DNA from: Antrihabitans stalactiti
Lineage (GTDB): Bacteria; Actinomycetota; Actinomycetes; Mycobacteriales; Mycobacteriaceae
Reading direction: 5' to 3'
Length of the DNA: 49,712 nucleotides
Assembly: GCF_012932915.1 (NCBI RefSeq)
Contig: NZ_VCQU01000020.1
Coordinates: forward strand, 1 to 49,712
Below the pieces are notes generated by a model, which saw only the letters and a program-made list of their open reading frames with translations, made no database searches and was not told where the DNA came from. This document shows, in pieces, positions 26,065 to 35,286 of the stretch. A program made the position numbers and the translations under genes. Each line of letters opens with the position of its first letter. Position 1 is the stretch's first letter.

Positions 26065-26082
26065 ATGTATGCCTGCATACAT
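26065..26082. promoter_or_regulatory. Palindromic operator upstream of the MFS exporter
   Basis: ATGTATGC and GCATACAT flank a 2-bp CT spacer, 58 bp before the transporter ATG. With its preceding CT it shares CTATGTA with the 25388 site, suggesting the same TetR regulator can act on both promoters. Confidence 0.65.
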
Positions 26083-26140
26083 TCTGAACGGCACAACGCC
26101 GTGCCCCGCCCCAACCGGGCAAGCGAAAGGACCGCAGTAG

Positions 26141-27772
26141 ATGAAGTTCCCCGAGCCTCCACTGAGCGTGGCGAGAGAAACAGACGCCGCCACCCCGATT
26201 CGTCCCGTCCTCGCGTTGATCGTGCTGTGTCTGGCGGAAATGCTTGTGTTGCTGGACAACACCATCGTCAACGTCGCGCTGCCTTCGATGAGCACAGCGC
26301 TCCACGGCAGCTTCAGCCAATTGCAATGGATCGTCGACGCGTATGTGCTCACCTTCGCTGGCCTGCTGCTCGCCTTCGGGCACCTCGGTGACCGCTACGG
26401 ACGTCGCAGAGTCATGATCATCGGGCTCGTCGGCATCGGCGTGGCCTCGGTGGCAGGCGCGATGGCGGGCGGGATCGGCCAGATCATCGCCGTTCGCGCA
26501 GGCATGGGTGTGTTTGCCGCGGCCGTTTTCCCTGCCACGCTCGCATTGCTTACGACCTTGTTCCGAGACCCGCGTGCTCGCGCCGGTGCTGTAGCGGCGT
26601 GGACCGCGATGGCCGGCTTTGCGATCGCGATCGGCCCGACAGCTGGCGGTTGGCTGCTCGAGCACTTCTCTTGGCGTTCGGTGTTCTGGATCAATGTCCC
26701 GATCGCACTCGTACTGGTGGCAGCGGCACTGCTTTTGGTACCGGAGTCGCGCGGGGCTCATACCGGCCCGCTGGACGTCGTGGGAATCTTGCTGTCGCTG
26801 TCCGGTGTCACGACGCTGGTGTGGACGATCATCGAAGCGCCGCAACACGGTTGGACCTCGCAGATTACGTTTCTCGGCTACGCAGTTGCCCTCGCGTGCC
26901 TGGCCGCATTCATCGTTCGAGAGTTTCGGGCGCCGTACCCGGTCCTCAATCTTCGACTGTTCGCCATCCGGCGCTTCTCGCTGCCGGCGCTGTCGATCGC
27001 GGTCGCCTACTTCAGTATGTTCGGGTTCTTATTCCTGATCACGCAGTACTTCCAGGCTGTGCGGGAGTACACGCCGCTCGAATTCGGGATTCACTCACTG
27101 CCTTTCGCCGTGGCGATCGGAGTAGGTGCACCGGTAGCGGTAGTGCTGGCCCAGCGTTTCGGTACGACGGCACTGATCGTCTCGGGGTTGGCTGTCCTCG
27201 CGGTCGGGATGTTCCTCGCGGGGCAGGTGACGGTCGACTCGCCGTACGCAGGCATCGTTCTGGTCTCCATGATCTTGATGGGGCTGGGTCTCGCGATCGT
27301 GCAGGGTCCTGCCACGGAGGCGATCATGTCGTCGGTGCACGAAGACGAAGTCGGTGCGGGTGCGGGCGTGAACGACACAACCCGCGAGGTCGGCGGTGCA
27401 CTCGGTGTCGCGGTGCTCGGTTCGATCGTGGCGTCGACCTACAAGACGCAGATCTGGCCGGTCATCGATTCCATCCCGGATTCGCTGACCAGCGCGGCCG
27501 ACAAGGACTTCATGCGTCAGACGGCGATGAGCATCATCGGGTTGCGAGAACGGCAGGCGACGTCGCCGTTCGCCGGCCGGATCGAGCAGATCATCGATCA
27601 GATGAAAATTGCAGTTCTCGACGGTTTCCACACCGCAACGCTTGTGACGGTCGGCGCGGTCATCGTATGCGCCGTCGTCGTCGCAATCTGGCTTCCGTGG
27701 CGACGCAGCGAGAATCAGCAATCCGTCCTGCTCGGCTGGGCCGAGACGAAGGAGCCTGCGGACGTGTCGTGA
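26141..27772 (+). CDS. MFS drug exporter, DHA2 (EmrB/QacA) family
   Basis: The 543-residue protein has about 14 membrane helices. TM1 carries LDNTIVNVALP (39-48), the DHA2 signature. The A motif GHLGDRYGRRR (85-95) follows TM2, and AGPTAGGW-type motif C sits in TM5 (IGPTAGGWLLEHFSWRSVFW). Proton-coupled efflux of hydrophobic drugs or metabolites is expected. The ATG at 26141 follows GAAAGGACCG. It is the probable target of the TetR regulator upstream. Confidence 0.92.
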   Translation: MKFPEPPLSVARETDAATPIRPVLALIVLCLAEMLVLLDNTIVNVALPSMSTALHGSFSQLQWIVDAYVLTFAGLLLAFGHLGDRYGRRRVMIIGLVGIGVASVAGAMAGGIGQIIAVRAGMGVFAAAVFPATLALLTTLFRDPRARAGAVAAWTAMAGFAIAIGPTAGGWLLEHFSWRSVFWINVPIALVLVAAALLLVPESRGAHTGPLDVVGILLSLSGVTTLVWTIIEAPQHGWTSQITFLGYAVALACLAAFIVREFRAPYPVLNLRLFAIRRFSLPALSIAVAYFSMFGFLFLITQYFQAVREYTPLEFGIHSLPFAVAIGVGAPVAVVLAQRFGTTALIVSGLAVLAVGMFLAGQVTVDSPYAGIVLVSMILMGLGLAIVQGPATEAIMSSVHEDEVGAGAGVNDTTREVGGALGVAVLGSIVASTYKTQIWPVIDSIPDSLTSAADKDFMRQTAMSIIGLRERQATSPFAGRIEQIIDQMKIAVLDGFHTATLVTVGAVIVCAVVVAIWLPWRRSENQQSVLLGWAETKEPADVS

Positions 27773-27776
27773 CGCC

Positions 27777-28238
27777 TCAGCTGACCGCGCGCTTGACGAG
27801 TTCGCCAATCAGCGCCTCGTCGGCCGCGGTCAACTTGGTGAGACCGTAGGCCGTAGGCCACATGGTTCCGTCGTCGATGTTCGCCGAGTCGCTGAAACCC
27901 AGCGTCGCGTAACGGGTGTTGAACTTCTCTGACGCCTGGAAGAAGCAGACGACCTTGCCGTCCTTGGCGTAGGCGGGCTGGCCATACCAGGTTTTCGGTG
28001 CCAGCTCCGGCGCGACCGCTTTGACAATGGCGTGGATGCGTTCAGCGATAGCGCGATCCGAAGGCGACATCTCGGCGATCTTCGCAAGCACATCGCTTTC
28101 GCCGTCGGCCTTCGTCGCACGTGATCCGCGGCGCGCGGCCTTCTTGAGTTCACTCGAGTGCTCTTTCATCGCGGCGCGTTCTTCTGCCGTGAACCCCACG
28201 GAGGCAGTACTTTTGGCAGTCTTGTTTGCTTCAGGCAT
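27777..28238 (-). CDS. DUF1801 (YdhG-like) protein
   Basis: A 153-residue protein. The C-terminal part has the DUF1801 pattern: AERIHAIVKAVAPELAPKTWYGQPAY, then CFFQASEKFNTRYATLGF. The N-terminal 50 residues are Lys-rich with AAARRGSRATKADGE-type sequence, so the protein may bind nucleic acid. The function of DUF1801 is unknown. ATG 28238 follows AGGAG. It ends 4 bp after the convergent MFS gene. Confidence 0.8.
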   Translation of the reverse strand: MPEANKTAKSTASVGFTAEERAAMKEHSSELKKAARRGSRATKADGESDVLAKIAEMSPSDRAIAERIHAIVKAVAPELAPKTWYGQPAYAKDGKVVCFFQASEKFNTRYATLGFSDSANIDDGTMWPTAYGLTKLTAADEALIGELVKRAVS

Positions 28239-28345
28239 GTCGTCGCTCCTGTTTCGCCTTTTGGATTTCGTTGACAACCCAAATGTATGAAGGCCGGGCG
28301 GTCATTGCTTCTCGAAAACTGATCGATCGCGACTAGTCTCGCCAT

Positions 28346-29581
28346 ATGAGCGATGCCTATGTCGTCGGTGGAGTCAGAACGCCGGTAGGAAAATACGGCG
28401 GCTCGCTTTCACACATTCGGCTCGACGATCTGCTCGGCCGCACGATGGTGGCCGCCTGCGAACGGGTCGGCGTGCCGCTCGAGCGAGTCGAGGAAATAAC
28501 CGCCGGCTGCGTGAATTCCGCGCACGAGGGAATGGGCGACGTCGGTAGGTGGGCTGCGCTGGCGGCCGGTTTCCCCGACAGCGTCCCGGCGATCACGGTC
28601 AATCGATTCTGCGCGTCGTCGCTCAGCGGGGCGATCTCGTTGTCGCACGCGATCAAGTCCGGCGAACTCGGAATCGGCCTTGCCGCCGGCGTCGAATCGA
28701 TGTCGCGTTCCGGCTGGGCGTTCATGAAAGGTGAGACGCCGTTTTCGCCGCGCGGTCCGTTGATCTTGCTCGACACCATGTGGGCCGGGGCGGGCGGTCC
28801 GCCGCACCCGGCACTCGCCGCACGCAACACCTACATCTCGATGATCGAGACCGCGCAGAACGTCGCAAACAAATACAGACTGACGCGCGAGGAGATCGAC
28901 GCATTCGCATACCGATCGCACCACGACGCGGCAGCGGCGCGTGACTCGGGCCGATTGGCGAAAGAGATCCATCCCGTCGACATCGCCGCAACGCGAACGA
29001 GTCCCGCTCGCACCGTCGAACACGACGAGATGATTCGCTCGGACACGACGCTGGAGCGGCTAGCCACGCTGCCGCCGCAACCGGGCACCACACAGATGAC
29101 GGCAGGAAATTCGTCACCGCTATCCGACGGTGCCAGCGCCGTGGTCATGGCATCGAGCGAATCGGTCAGCGAATTCGGCCTCGATCCGCTGGCCCGAGTG
29201 GTGTCTTCGGCGACGTACGCGCTCGATCCCAAGTTCATGGGCATCGCGCCCGCATGGGCGATCGCCACCGCCCTTCGCCGAGGCGGCGTCGCGCCCGCCG
29301 ACATCGACGTATGGGAAGTGCACGAAGCGTTCGCTGCCCAGGCATTGGGTGTGCTGCGCGAATTGCCCGTTCAGCTCGACGGATTCACAGTTCCCGACGA
29401 GTTGCTCAACCCGAACGGGGGAGCGGTCGCAATCGGGCATCCGTTCGGATCGTCGGGCACGCGTTACGTCCTGACCTTGGCGACCGAACTACGCGAGCGA
29501 GGCGTCCGTTACGGGGTACTCGGTGTCTGCGTCGGATCCGGTCAAGGCGTGGCGCTACTGCTGGAGAACGCGTCGCTCTAA
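28346..29581 (+). CDS. Thiolase (acetyl-CoA acyltransferase)
   Basis: A full-length 411-residue thiolase with all active-site residues: nucleophile Cys89 in VNRFCASSLSG, His365 in AIGHPFGSSGTR and Cys395 in GVCVGSGQG. It cleaves 3-oxoacyl-CoA with CoA to acyl-CoA and acetyl-CoA, or runs in the condensing direction. No crotonase or HAD gene adjoins it, so its pathway is open; the fadD-like and crotonase genes lie 23 kb away. Monocistronic. Confidence 0.93.
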   Translation: MSDAYVVGGVRTPVGKYGGSLSHIRLDDLLGRTMVAACERVGVPLERVEEITAGCVNSAHEGMGDVGRWAALAAGFPDSVPAITVNRFCASSLSGAISLSHAIKSGELGIGLAAGVESMSRSGWAFMKGETPFSPRGPLILLDTMWAGAGGPPHPALAARNTYISMIETAQNVANKYRLTREEIDAFAYRSHHDAAAARDSGRLAKEIHPVDIAATRTSPARTVEHDEMIRSDTTLERLATLPPQPGTTQMTAGNSSPLSDGASAVVMASSESVSEFGLDPLARVVSSATYALDPKFMGIAPAWAIATALRRGGVAPADIDVWEVHEAFAAQALGVLRELPVQLDGFTVPDELLNPNGGAVAIGHPFGSSGTRYVLTLATELRERGVRYGVLGVCVGSGQGVALLLENASL

Positions 29582-29590
29582 GTCGAGGAG

Positions 29591-29611
29591 CAGGTCGGCG
29601 CGGACGACCTG
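29591..29611. terminator. Small hairpin between convergent genes
   Basis: CAGGTCG and CGACCTG (7-bp arms) flank a 7-nt loop, 9 bp after the thiolase stop and 24 bp before the end of the convergent methyltransferase gene. Weak but suitably placed. Confidence 0.45.
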
Positions 29612-29634
29612 GATATCTACATCTCCAAGTTAGC

Positions 29635-30411
29635 TCACTTGACTTGTGCCACAACGAAAATCCGGCGGAACGGGTAAGCCGTCACGCCATCTCCGCGAGC
29701 AGGGTAGGCCTCCTCGAGTAGCGGGATCAGCTGCTTGCGGTAGTCCTGCCAGTCGTCGTCGGACAGCCGGGCCTCCACCTCGGTCAGCGCGGTTCCGCTG
29801 ATCCAGCCGAACACCGGGTCGGCGCCCGTCAGCTGATGGATGTAGGTGGTCTCCCAGCAGTCGACGTTGCACCCTGCTTCGGTGAGGATCTCCGCGTAGC
29901 GCGACGGCGTCTCGACGATCTTGCCTTCGCTGAATCGCAAGTCCTGCAAGTGCGTTGCGAACGGCTCCCGCCGAGCGACCTCGCGCACGAGCCGGTGTGA
30001 CGGCGCATCGAAGTTGCCGGGAACCTGTATTGCGATCCACGAACCGGACGCGAGTTGGCCCGCCCAGCGGACCAGCAGCTCAGCATGGGTCGGCGCCCAT
30101 TGCAGGGCCGCATTGCTGACGACTACATCGGTGTCCGGCTTCGGCGACCAACTCTCCAGCTCGCCGACGTGCGCGTCGATTCCACGCTCGCGGGCGGCGG
30201 CCACCATCTCCGGCGAGCTGTCCAGCGCTTCGATGACAGCGCCCGGCCAGCGTTGCGCCAGAGTCGCTGTCAGGTTGCCCGGACCGCATCCGAGGTCGAC
30301 GACGCGCCGAGGTGCGTCCACATTCACCCGCGACAACAGGTCGAAGAACGGCCTGCCGCGGTGATCGGCAAATGCCAGATAAACGTCGGGATTCCACATG
30401 GTTCGATGCAT
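29635..30411 (-). CDS. tam: Trans-aconitate 2-methyltransferase (Tam)-like
   Basis: A 258-residue SAM-dependent methyltransferase with motif [13 protein letters not shown] (37-48), the acidic residue in [10 protein letters not shown], and the Tam-specific [20 protein letters not shown] and [18 protein letters not shown]. Tam methylates trans-aconitate, an inhibitor of the TCA cycle formed by aconitate isomerisation. The start ATG 30411 is separated by one base from the TetR stop, so it is cotranscribed with that regulator. Confidence 0.88.
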   Translation of the reverse strand: MHRTMWNPDVYLAFADHRGRPFFDLLSRVNVDAPRRVVDLGCGPGNLTATLAQRWPGAVIEALDSSPEMVAAARERGIDAHVGELESWSPKPDTDVVVSNAALQWAPTHAELLVRWAGQLASGSWIAIQVPGNFDAPSHRLVREVARREPFATHLQDLRFSEGKIVETPSRYAEILTEAGCNVDCWETTYIHQLTGADPVFGWISGTALTEVEARLSDDDWQDYRKQLIPLLEEAYPARGDGVTAYPFRRIFVVAQVK

Positions 30412-30412
30412 A

Positions 30413-31024
30413 TCAGAGATTGATCATGGTCGCCACGACGAGGCGGGTGGCGTAGTCGGCGAGTTGTTTCTCCGTGACGGGCAGGCGCCCATCGGTCCAG
30501 TCCAGAACCAAGGAAACAAGCGCGCCCGACAGCGCGCTTCCTGCGAGCGCGAGTTCTGTTCGTCCGGCCTTCGACGCCGCTGGGCTGAGCGCCGATGCGA
30601 GAGTGGTCAGAAAGTCCGGCAACACCGCCGCGCGCCGATCGGTGAGCAGTTGGCTGGTGAGCGGTTCGCGAAGAAGGATGCGGACCCTCCGCGTGTCTGC
30701 GTCGAAGAAACCCACTGCGACGTCGAGCGCCGCCGCAACCGTCGCCGACATCTCCTCTCGACTGCCGACCGCGGCGATCGCGGTGCCGAGCTCGGCGTTG
30801 CACGCGTCGTATACCGCCACGACCAGTTCATCTGTGTTGGTGAAGCTTTCGTAGAAATAACGTGGACTCAACTCGGCTCGGCGACACACTGCGCGCATCG
30901 TCACCCCACTGACGCCATCGTCGCCGAGCAGTTCGAACCCGGCGCGCAATAGGGATTGCCGCCGATCGAGAACGCGGTCGTCGAAGGTCTGGCCGCGCCA
31001 GACCTTGGTGCGGGGTTTTTCCAC
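30413..31024 (-). CDS. TetR-family transcriptional regulator
   Basis: A 203-residue regulator. HTH (about 25-70) contains [20 protein letters not shown] and [11 protein letters not shown]. It is followed at once by the tam-like gene and is divergent from an NTF2-like gene. Three copies of a TGATTC(C)TAGTT-type motif occupy the shared promoter region (31059-31111), so it probably controls both directions. C-terminal ligand unknown. Confidence 0.87.
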   Translation of the reverse strand: MEKPRTKVWRGQTFDDRVLDRRQSLLRAGFELLGDDGVSGVTMRAVCRRAELSPRYFYESFTNTDELVVAVYDACNAELGTAIAAVGSREEMSATVAAALDVAVGFFDADTRRVRILLREPLTSQLLTDRRAAVLPDFLTTLASALSPAASKAGRTELALAGSALSGALVSLVLDWTDGRLPVTEKQLADYATRLVVATMINL

Positions 31025-31058
31025 GCGCGAGCTCCCATCGACGCCAACTGGTATCGGT

Positions 31059-31111
31059 TGATTCTAGTTCGATCATATGCCAGCATGAACTGGAATCACA
31101 TGATTCCTAGT
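31059..31111. promoter_or_regulatory. Inverted plus direct repeats in the tetR / NTF2-like divergent promoter
   Basis: TGATTCTAGTTC (31059-31070) is mirrored with one mismatch by GAACTGGAATCA (31087-31098); a third, directly oriented copy, TGATTCCTAGTT, is at 31100-31111, ending 17 bp before the NTF2-like start. This is a classic multi-site repressor region. Confidence 0.7.
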
Positions 31112-31128
31112 TGCGGAGGATTCCAAAC

Positions 31129-31869
31129 ATGTTCGACGAGTCGCGATTTCAGGCAGCGTTGGCACAACCGCGGTTGCGGCAGCCGTTGCCGAAGTATCTG
31201 CCGGGCAACCGCGCTGGAGCGCGCGTGCCCGTACTGGACGAGGATGCGTTGAATGCAATGACCGCGCAGTGGTTCGTCGATCTGGATCGCAAAGTCGCGC
31301 ATTACGCCGGCTTCGGCGTCGACATCGCCTGGGTTGTCGAGTGGGCGAAGAAGTATTGGTGGAGCTGGTTGATGCGGGACATGTCGCTCAACGACGAGTT
31401 GTATACGCAGGACCTCCGCTACAAGGACCCCACGACGTTCGGCCGCATCATCGTGGGGCAGGAGGAGTTCCTGAAGTACAACTTCTCCTTCTTCGACGCC
31501 ATCCCCGACTGGCGTTACGACCCCCTGCCGGGGGAGATCTACATCGATCTCACGCCCGAAGGCGAAACCCGAATTGTCATCCGCTACATCGGAAGTGGCC
31601 ACTTCGATGGCGCCTTGCGCTTCTACCCTTACGACGAGTCCGCACCCGTGCTGAAAGGTGTCGGGACGTTCGTTCAGTGCACCGCCGTCGACCGCTACCA
31701 CTTCAACGCCGACGGCTTGATGTACGAAGGTGAAACGTTGTTCGACCTTCTCGACGCCACCCAGTCCGCCGGGATCGTGCCGTCCGGCGACAGTTGGCAA
31801 CTCCGCGCGCTGATGAAGGCGTCCTACGTTCCGAGCATGCTGCGGGATATCCGCCGGCTGCGTCGTTGA
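31129..31869 (+). CDS. NTF2-like/SnoaL-like hypothetical protein
   Basis: The 246-residue protein starts at ATG 31129 behind GGAGGA. It is Trp/Tyr-rich (WVVEWAKKYWWSWLMRD, then LYTQDLRYKDPTTFGR). The segment with VGQEEFLKYNFSFFDAIPDW followed by GSGHFDGALRFYPYD fits an NTF2/SnoaL-type catalytic or binding barrel. I cannot assign an activity. The TetR regulator on the other side of the operator array is its likely controller. Confidence 0.68.
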   Translation: MFDESRFQAALAQPRLRQPLPKYLPGNRAGARVPVLDEDALNAMTAQWFVDLDRKVAHYAGFGVDIAWVVEWAKKYWWSWLMRDMSLNDELYTQDLRYKDPTTFGRIIVGQEEFLKYNFSFFDAIPDWRYDPLPGEIYIDLTPEGETRIVIRYIGSGHFDGALRFYPYDESAPVLKGVGTFVQCTAVDRYHFNADGLMYEGETLFDLLDATQSAGIVPSGDSWQLRALMKASYVPSMLRDIRRLRR

Positions 31870-31954
31870 ACCCGACACCTACCGGCGTCGTGTCTATGTC
31901 GGTAGGGGTCGGCGCCCGTCGACCGCGCCATTCACGAAGGGCCTGGTGGACATC

Positions 31955-32347
31955 ATGCGCAAACTCGTCACGCTGATCTTCTCGACTGTGCTGACGTTAT
32001 TCGCGCTAGCCGCGTGCGGATCCGATAGTGACAACAAGACCGACCAATCGTCGATGACGGGAATGTCGATGCAGTCCAAGACGGGTTCCGCGGACGCCGT
32101 CAAAGACGAGATCGTCATTTCGGGATTCGCCTACGTCGTCCCGGAGTCGTTCACCCCTGGGCAAAAGGTGACGATCCGAAACAACGACTCCGTCGAGCAC
32201 AGCGTCACCTCCGACACGAAAGGCACATTCAGCACCGACGTCGAAGGCGGCGAGACCGCAACGCTGACCTTGCCGGACCAGCCTGGTACCTACACCTTTT
32301 ACTGCACCTACCACCCCAACATGCACGGCACTCTCGTCGTGAAGTAG
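31955..32347 (+). CDS. Blue-copper (cupredoxin) lipoprotein
   Basis: A 130-residue lipoprotein with lipobox ALAAC (Cys21), a Ser/Met-rich linker (MTGMSMQSK), then a plastocyanin-like domain. Ligands for a type-1 copper site are all present: His82 (VEHSVTS), Cys117, His120 and Met123 in FYCTYHPNMHG. It should sit on the outer face of the membrane and carry electrons or copper. The Met-rich linker could itself bind Cu+. A GC-rich hairpin immediately follows the stop. Confidence 0.88.
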   Translation: MRKLVTLIFSTVLTLFALAACGSDSDNKTDQSSMTGMSMQSKTGSADAVKDEIVISGFAYVVPESFTPGQKVTIRNNDSVEHSVTSDTKGTFSTDVEGGETATLTLPDQPGTYTFYCTYHPNMHGTLVVK

Positions 32348-32368
32348 CTCGGCGCTACGGCGCGCCGA
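32348..32368 (+). terminator. Hairpin after the cupredoxin gene
   Basis: CTCGGCG directly after the TAG pairs with CGCCGAG about 7 nt later, a compact GC-rich stem. The rest of the 200-bp gap to the histidine kinase contains no feature I can name. Confidence 0.5.
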
Positions 32369-32568
32369 GTTCGGCGAGCAGGTTGGACCTTGCGCGAATT
32401 GCTCCAAGACGCTGTCGATTCGACCGTCGAGCTCGGCCCATGGCGCTGAACCAACGCTGAGCGAATGTAACGGCCGAATAGCGGCGCCTACCTCCGCTTG
32501 CGTTCAGCTGCTCCACAGCGTCGCAGTGGCAGAGTGCGACTCACGTCGTCGCGTTGCAACGGAGAGTG

Positions 32569-33951
32569 ATGATCATCGAAACGTTGAATCCACAGCGGTG
32601 GAGTGTGCGAGCCAAGTCGGCTGTCGCCGCCGCATTCGTGGTGAGCGTGTGCTTTGCCATCGCGAGCGGGCTCTTGCTGTTCGTGCTTTACCGTTCGCTG
32701 GAAACGACTGCATTGGATGCTGCCGCAGCGCGCGCGGATCAGATCCGCGTGCAACTCGAGACCGATTCACCGACGAAGCTCGATCGCTCGTTGTTGGCCA
32801 CCGACAGCCAGATCGGCGCTGTGCAGATAGTCGACGCGAGCGGCGCTGTGCTTGCAGCATCGAACGGGGCCCCGGCGGACCCGCTCGTGCGGACATCGAT
32901 GAGCGACGGACAGCTCACCGATCTCGGCAGAGTCGAAGACCCCGACGGGACGTTCGACTACTGGGTGTCGGGCCGCGCGACGGCGGTCGGAGGGCGCACC
33001 GTCACGATCTTGGTGGGTGCCGACCGGGAACCGGTCGAATCTGTGGTGAGCAGAGTCGCAGTCCTACTGGCCATCGGCGCGCCGATTCTCCTGGTTGTCG
33101 TCGTGGTCAGTACCTACCGACTGGTGGGCGCCGCGCTTCGTCCGGTCGAAAACATCCGGGGACGGGTGGCCGCGATCTCGAGCACAGATCTCGCTCAGCG
33201 AGTGCCGGTGCCCATTGCACGCGACGAGATCGCGCACCTTGCAACGACGATGAACGAAATGCTCGCGCGGCTGGAAACGGGCCAAGCCGCACAGCAACGT
33301 TTCGTCAGCGACGCGAGCCATGAACTGCGTAGTCCGCTCGCCACGATTACGACCGCTCTCGAAATAGCAGCGGGTCGGCCCGACCTGATCGACAAGGACC
33401 TGATCGACGAGTCGTTGTTGCCCGAGGCGAGACGAATGAATCAGCTGATCGAGGACCTGCTGTTGTTGGCGCGATCAGATGAAAATGCCGTCGAATGGCA
33501 GCGTGTCGATGCCGATCTCGATGATCTGTTGTTGGCCGAAGCCGGGCGGCTTCGACTCATCGGAACTGTCGAGACCGTCGTCCATATCGAGCCCTGTCGC
33601 GTTGTGGGCGACCCGGCGGCGCTAGGTCGAGCGATTCGAAACCTCGTCGACAATGCGGCACGGCACGCCGCCTCGACGGTGACCCTTTCGTGTCGTCCCG
33701 AGTCCGATCGCGCTGTGATCAAGGTCTGTGACGACGGACCCGGGATACCCAGCTATGAACGCGACCGTGTCTTCCAACGATTCGTCAGACTCGACACCGC
33801 TCGAGCACGGGCGTCCGGCGGCGCCGGCCTCGGGTTATCGATTGTCGAGCAGATCGTCCGGGTGCACGGAGGAACGGTCGCGATAGCAGATACGCCCGGC
33901 GGCGGGACGACCTTCACTGTGTCTTTGCCACTCGGACAAACGATTAGCTAG
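32569..33951 (+). CDS. Membrane sensor histidine kinase
   Basis: A 460-residue kinase with TM1 at about 17-41, an extracytoplasmic sensor (about 42-160) and TM2 at 161-184. A HAMP domain (185-238) is followed by the phosphorylatable His251 in SDASHELRSPLATI. The ATPase domain has the N box RNLVDNAARHA and G boxes DDGPGIP and GGAGLGLSIVEQI. The response regulator lies convergently on the opposite strand with a 4-bp overlap at the stops, so they should be partners despite not sharing an operon. Confidence 0.9.
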   Translation: MIIETLNPQRWSVRAKSAVAAAFVVSVCFAIASGLLLFVLYRSLETTALDAAAARADQIRVQLETDSPTKLDRSLLATDSQIGAVQIVDASGAVLAASNGAPADPLVRTSMSDGQLTDLGRVEDPDGTFDYWVSGRATAVGGRTVTILVGADREPVESVVSRVAVLLAIGAPILLVVVVVSTYRLVGAALRPVENIRGRVAAISSTDLAQRVPVPIARDEIAHLATTMNEMLARLETGQAAQQRFVSDASHELRSPLATITTALEIAAGRPDLIDKDLIDESLLPEARRMNQLIEDLLLLARSDENAVEWQRVDADLDDLLLAEAGRLRLIGTVETVVHIEPCRVVGDPAALGRAIRNLVDNAARHAASTVTLSCRPESDRAVIKVCDDGPGIPSYERDRVFQRFVRLDTARARASGGAGLGLSIVEQIVRVHGGTVAIADTPGGGTTFTVSLPLGQTIS

Positions 33952-34628
33952 GTCGCGGGCTCTGCGACGAGCCGGTAGCCGACGCCACGGACCGTCTCGA
34001 CCGACGCCATGCCGAACGGCGCGTCGATCTTGCGTCGGAGGTACCCGACGTAGACCTCGACAATGTTCTCGTCGCCCTCGTAGTTGGTGTCCCACACCGA
34101 TCGAAGGATTTCGGCTTTGGTGACCACATCGCCTTTGTTGCGTAGCAAGAATTCCAGGACACCGTATTCGCGCGGTGTGAGGGTCAGGACCACGTCGCCG
34201 CGCGCCACCCGCCTGCGGGCGGGATCGAGCGACAGATCGCCAGCAGTGAGGACGGCCGGCCGTCGCGGTGCGCCGCGGCGCATCAGCGCGCGCAGTCGCG
34301 CGACGAGAACGACGAACGAGAACGGTTTGATCAGGTAGTCGTCGGCGCCGAGGTCGAAGGCGTCGGCCAGGTCGTATTCGCCGTCCTTCGCCGACAGCAT
34401 CAGCACCGGGAGCCACACTTCGCGGGCGCGCAGCTCCCGCAGCAGCTGATAGCCGCTCATCCCGGGCAGCATGATGTCGAGCACAGTGACATCGAAATCG
34501 CCTGTGGTTGCAGCGGCCAGCCCGTCGATGCCGTTGTGCTCGACATCGACGACGAAGCCCTCGGCGACCAAGCCACGGCGGATCGTCTCGGCGAGTCTGG
34601 TCTCGTCCTCGACCAGCAGAATTCGCAC
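33948..34628 (-). CDS. OmpR/PhoB-family response regulator
   Basis: The 226-residue regulator has a receiver domain (1-118) with acidic pocket EDE at 7-9, phospho-acceptor Asp51 in VLDIMLPGMSG and the conserved Lys in DDYLIKPF, followed by an OmpR-type winged helix (LTLTPREYGVLEFLLRNKGD, then VEVYVGYLRRKID and TVRGVGYRL). Start GTG 34628 has an excellent ribosome site, GTAGGAGG, that overlaps the dedA stop. It is therefore at the 3' end of a PAP2-DedA-regulator operon. Confidence 0.92.
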   Translation of the reverse strand: MRILLVEDETRLAETIRRGLVAEGFVVDVEHNGIDGLAAATTGDFDVTVLDIMLPGMSGYQLLRELRAREVWLPVLMLSAKDGEYDLADAFDLGADDYLIKPFSFVVLVARLRALMRRGAPRRPAVLTAGDLSLDPARRRVARGDVVLTLTPREYGVLEFLLRNKGDVVTKAEILRSVWDTNYEGDENIVEVYVGYLRRKIDAPFGMASVETVRGVGYRLVAEPAT

Positions 34629-34636
34629 TCGTCCTC

Positions 34637-35286
34637 CTACGTCTGCACGGAATCTAACTCAGAAGTCGGCTGCCCAGCTCGGCTTCGGTTCCGGAGCGCC
34701 CTGCGAATGGAGTTCACGGTCAGAGGCGCGACCGACAGGGCAACAACCGCTATCAGGATCAGCTCGATATGGGAGCGCACGAATTCGATCCCACCCAGCC
34801 AATACCCGAGGACCGGCACGGCCACACCCCAAGACAACCCGCCGATGATGTTGTAGAGCGCGAATTCGCGATACCGCATGTCGGCAGCGCCTGCCATGAC
34901 CGGCACGACTGTGCGGATCACCGGAACGAACCGAGCAAGGATGACGGTGCGTGCACCGTACTTGTCGAAGTACGCATGCGCGCGAGCTAGTTGATCGGGA
35001 CCAAGCCTCTTGGCGGACCGGCGTTCGAATACGGCAGGGCCCGCCGCACGACCGATCACGTAGCCGCATTGATCGCCGAGTATCGCGGCGACTGGCACGG
35101 TCAGGAGTAGTACCCACACCGGAACAAAGGAATTCGGCTGCGCGGCGAGTACTCCTGCGGTGAAGAGCAAGGAGTCGCCCGGGAAAAAGAAGCCGAGCAG
35201 CAGGCCGGACTCGACGAACACGATTCGAGTATTCCGAGCAAGCCGAAGGTCGAGACCACTGTGTCGGGATTGAGCATTCCTGTCAT
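34637..35286 (-). pseudogene. DedA-family membrane protein with apparent -1 frameshift
   Basis: The conserved DedA body (GLLLGFFFPGDSLLFTAGVLA, the amphipathic helix and RFVPVIRTVVPVMAGAADM) is encoded in one frame from about 35221 to 34637. The natural N-terminus MTGMLNPDTVVSTFGLLGIL is encoded in another frame from ATG 35286, which overlaps the PAP2 stop as ATGA. One missing base in the stretch reading ATACTCGAATCG (around 35231) would restore a continuous DedA start. DedA proteins are polyprenyl-phosphate/lipid translocases. Either a real inactivating mutation or a sequencing error. Confidence 0.75.
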
